A stretch of DNA of 6,756 nt, taken from Deltaproteobacteria bacterium. Lineage in GTDB: Bacteria > Desulfobacterota_B > Binatia > UBA9968. Positions 5,664-6,756 of this stretch are shown in pieces. The notes below the pieces were generated by a model. That model ran no database searches. It was not told the DNA's origin and worked only from the letters and a program-made list of their open reading frames with translations. Numbering within the stretch: the first letter of the stretch is position 1; every line of letters starts with the position of its first letter. The position numbers were made by a program, and so were the translations under genes. The stretch lies in contig JACZQL010000067.1 in the NCBI GenBank assembly GCA_022545745.1, positions 1 to 6,756 on the forward strand, read 5' to 3'.

Positions 5664-5874
5664 CCCTAGGGACCCTTCCGAACTCCAGCGAACTTTTCCG
5701 GCCAATCGTATCACGCCGTGGACCCTATGATTAAGGAAGGGTAGGTTCCCGTAAAATTCAAACTTGGAACAAAAGTCGCCATCTCACCTTGATTTCATAG
5801 ACTCTGATAAATACACCGATTAAGTATGTAGGCCTTCCGTTCTGACTGCTTCCCCCAAGCATAAATTTTTCCCT

Positions 5875-5882
5875 AAGGAGGG
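5875..5882 (+). promoter_or_regulatory. Shine-Dalgarno site deciding a TTG start
   Basis: AAGGAGGG lies about seven bases before TTG at 5890. A nearer TTG (5885) meets a stop after one more codon, and the first in-frame ATG (5932) has no Shine-Dalgarno site. The TTG at 5890 is therefore the best start for the propeller gene. Confidence 0.7.
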
Positions 5883-5889
5883 ACTTGGC

Positions 5890-6738
5890 TTGAAGGGCCG
5901 GGCTCTAAGTGAATTGACCGGCTTGAGTTTTATGGTGGCACCTGTGAACAGCCCTATCACATACCAAAGGATAAAACTGGTACTTTTATCCTTTATATTC
6001 CTTGCCGCTGTCTTTTTCCCTAAGTCAGTTGATCCGTCACATAAATCAGTTATCGATGCGCTCGCTCCCTTCGAGATCGTGGCCGATGGGTTCAAGGAGC
6101 CCATGGGGGTCGTGGTCGATGAGGATGGAGTTGTTTACGTCTCTGACCGTAAGGCCGGAAAGGTCTTCGAGATCACAGACGGCAAGGTGGAAACCCTGGT
6201 GAGGCCTCTCGAGGACCCGGTAGGCCTCGCCTTTGACTCGGAATGGCGTCTTCTCATTGTCGAGGAGGACGAAGGACGTCTTTTACGATTAGAAGACGAT
6301 GGAAAATTGACTGTCTTGGCGGAGAGAATGAAGGATCCCCGCTGGGTTACGGTGGCAGAAGATGGCACGATCTACATTTCCGCTGAGGGATTAAGGTCTA
6401 AGAGAAAGAGTAGCAGGCACAGGTTCAGCTGGTTCAGTCACGGGTGGTGGTGGAAGTGGAAAGGCGGCGATGACGACGAGGACGACGACAGGGCCGATGG
6501 TGAGGTCATCTTACGCCTCAGTGATGGTCAGCTCTCGGTGTTCGCCGATGGGTTCGAAGATATTGAGGGATTGGCAGTCAATGCAGAGTATGTTTTTGCC
6601 GTGGCCGAGGAACACAAAGAAAAAAGGCACAAGTACTGGAAATATTGGCGGCGTGATCACGAGGGCGTCTTCAAAATCGCCCTCGAATCTGACGGCAGCG
6701 CGGGAGCCGTCACCCGGTTCACTCACAAAGAAATTTAA
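5890..6738 (+). CDS. Anchored NHL/SMP-30-like beta-propeller, apparently interrupted
   Basis: The 282-aa frame encodes an N-terminal membrane or signal segment (about residues 28-43, after basic R27/K29) followed by NHL/SMP-30-like blade repeats; it is likely periplasmic or surface-facing. Blades begin at about 67 (GFKEPMGVVVDEDG), 107 (LEDPVGLAFDSEW), 147 (MKDPRWVTVAEDG) and 221 (GFEDIEGLAVNAEY), with strand motifs VVYVSD, LLIVEE, IYISAE and VFAVAE. Blade 3 carries a low-complexity insert (about 168-203) with a basic/aromatic half (HGWWWKWKGG) and an acidic half (DDDEDDD). Blade 4 has a basic/aromatic insert (about 241-257, KYWKYWRR). Four blades cannot close a usual six- or seven-blade propeller, and the codons after the TAA read EPLCYV in frame, resembling the next blade start. 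Truncation by nonsense mutation, recoding or sequencing error is therefore possible. Substrate and reaction are unknown; lactonase-like catalysis or a binding role are both open. Confidence 0.78.
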   Translation: MKGRALSELTGLSFMVAPVNSPITYQRIKLVLLSFIFLAAVFFPKSVDPSHKSVIDALAPFEIVADGFKEPMGVVVDEDGVVYVSDRKAGKVFEITDGKVETLVRPLEDPVGLAFDSEWRLLIVEEDEGRLLRLEDDGKLTVLAERMKDPRWVTVAEDGTIYISAEGLRSKRKSSRHRFSWFSHGWWWKWKGGDDDEDDDRADGEVILRLSDGQLSVFADGFEDIEGLAVNAEYVFAVAEEHKEKRHKYWKYWRRDHEGVFKIALESDGSAGAVTRFTHKEI

Positions 6739-6756
6739 GAGCCCCTCTGTTATGTC

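Noticed and set aside
5672..5742. ACCCTTCC and GGAAGGGT inverted pair between the divergent genes
   Set aside because: Eight base pairs with a 55-base loop; could arise by chance and no regulatory link is visible.
1..6756. CRISPR array, tRNA, rRNA, insertion sequence or defence system
   Set aside because: No regularly spaced repeats, tRNA cloverleaf, rRNA-like stretch, transposase or nuclease domain seen on either strand.

Overview
The window reads as chromosomal DNA from a Gram-negative bacterium. It carries hflK/hflC, two bactofilins with a membrane-anchored M23 endopeptidase, and strong Shine-Dalgarno sites of the AGGAGG type. By eye the base composition is moderately GC-rich and the intergenic stretches are AT-richer. 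The gene set would suit a deltaproteobacterial, Nitrospirota or NC10-like lineage, but nothing here fixes the taxon.

All but one of the genes point leftward (minus strand). Reading in the direction of transcription from the right, a small orphan gene (81 aa, 5365-5610) comes first and is followed by a stem-loop. A gene-free stretch of about 535 bases (4830-5364) comes next. It holds a REP-like inverted repeat and a good sigma70-type promoter. The morphogenesis cassette follows: bactofilin 1 (4398-4829), bactofilin 2 (3981-4364) and an M23 LytM-type peptidase (3051-3962). These three are closely spaced and probably co-transcribed. A 156-base gap with a G-quadruplex motif, a 7-bp inverted repeat and a second promoter candidate separates them from a Yip1-family membrane protein (2334-2894), hflK (1244-2284) and hflC (360-1232). 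No gene is evident downstream of hflC (1-359).

The only rightward gene is at the right edge (5890-6738): a membrane-anchored or secreted NHL/SMP-30-like beta-propeller. It starts at TTG behind a strong Shine-Dalgarno and has charged, tryptophan-rich insertions in two blades. Its reading frame stops at TAA after only four blades, and the last 18 bases of the window continue the blade motif in the same frame. The stop may therefore be premature, recoded or a sequencing error.

Functionally, two envelope modules are visible. The bactofilin/M23 cassette is the familiar arrangement in which a cytoplasmic bactofilin scaffold positions a periplasmic peptidoglycan hydrolase for cell-shape control. 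The Yip1-HflK-HflC unit concerns the inner membrane; HflKC is the SPFH complex that surrounds and modulates the FtsH protease. No clearly undescribed system was found. The points most worth checking are the interrupted propeller with its inserts, the orphan 81-aa gene and the structured intergenic DNA.
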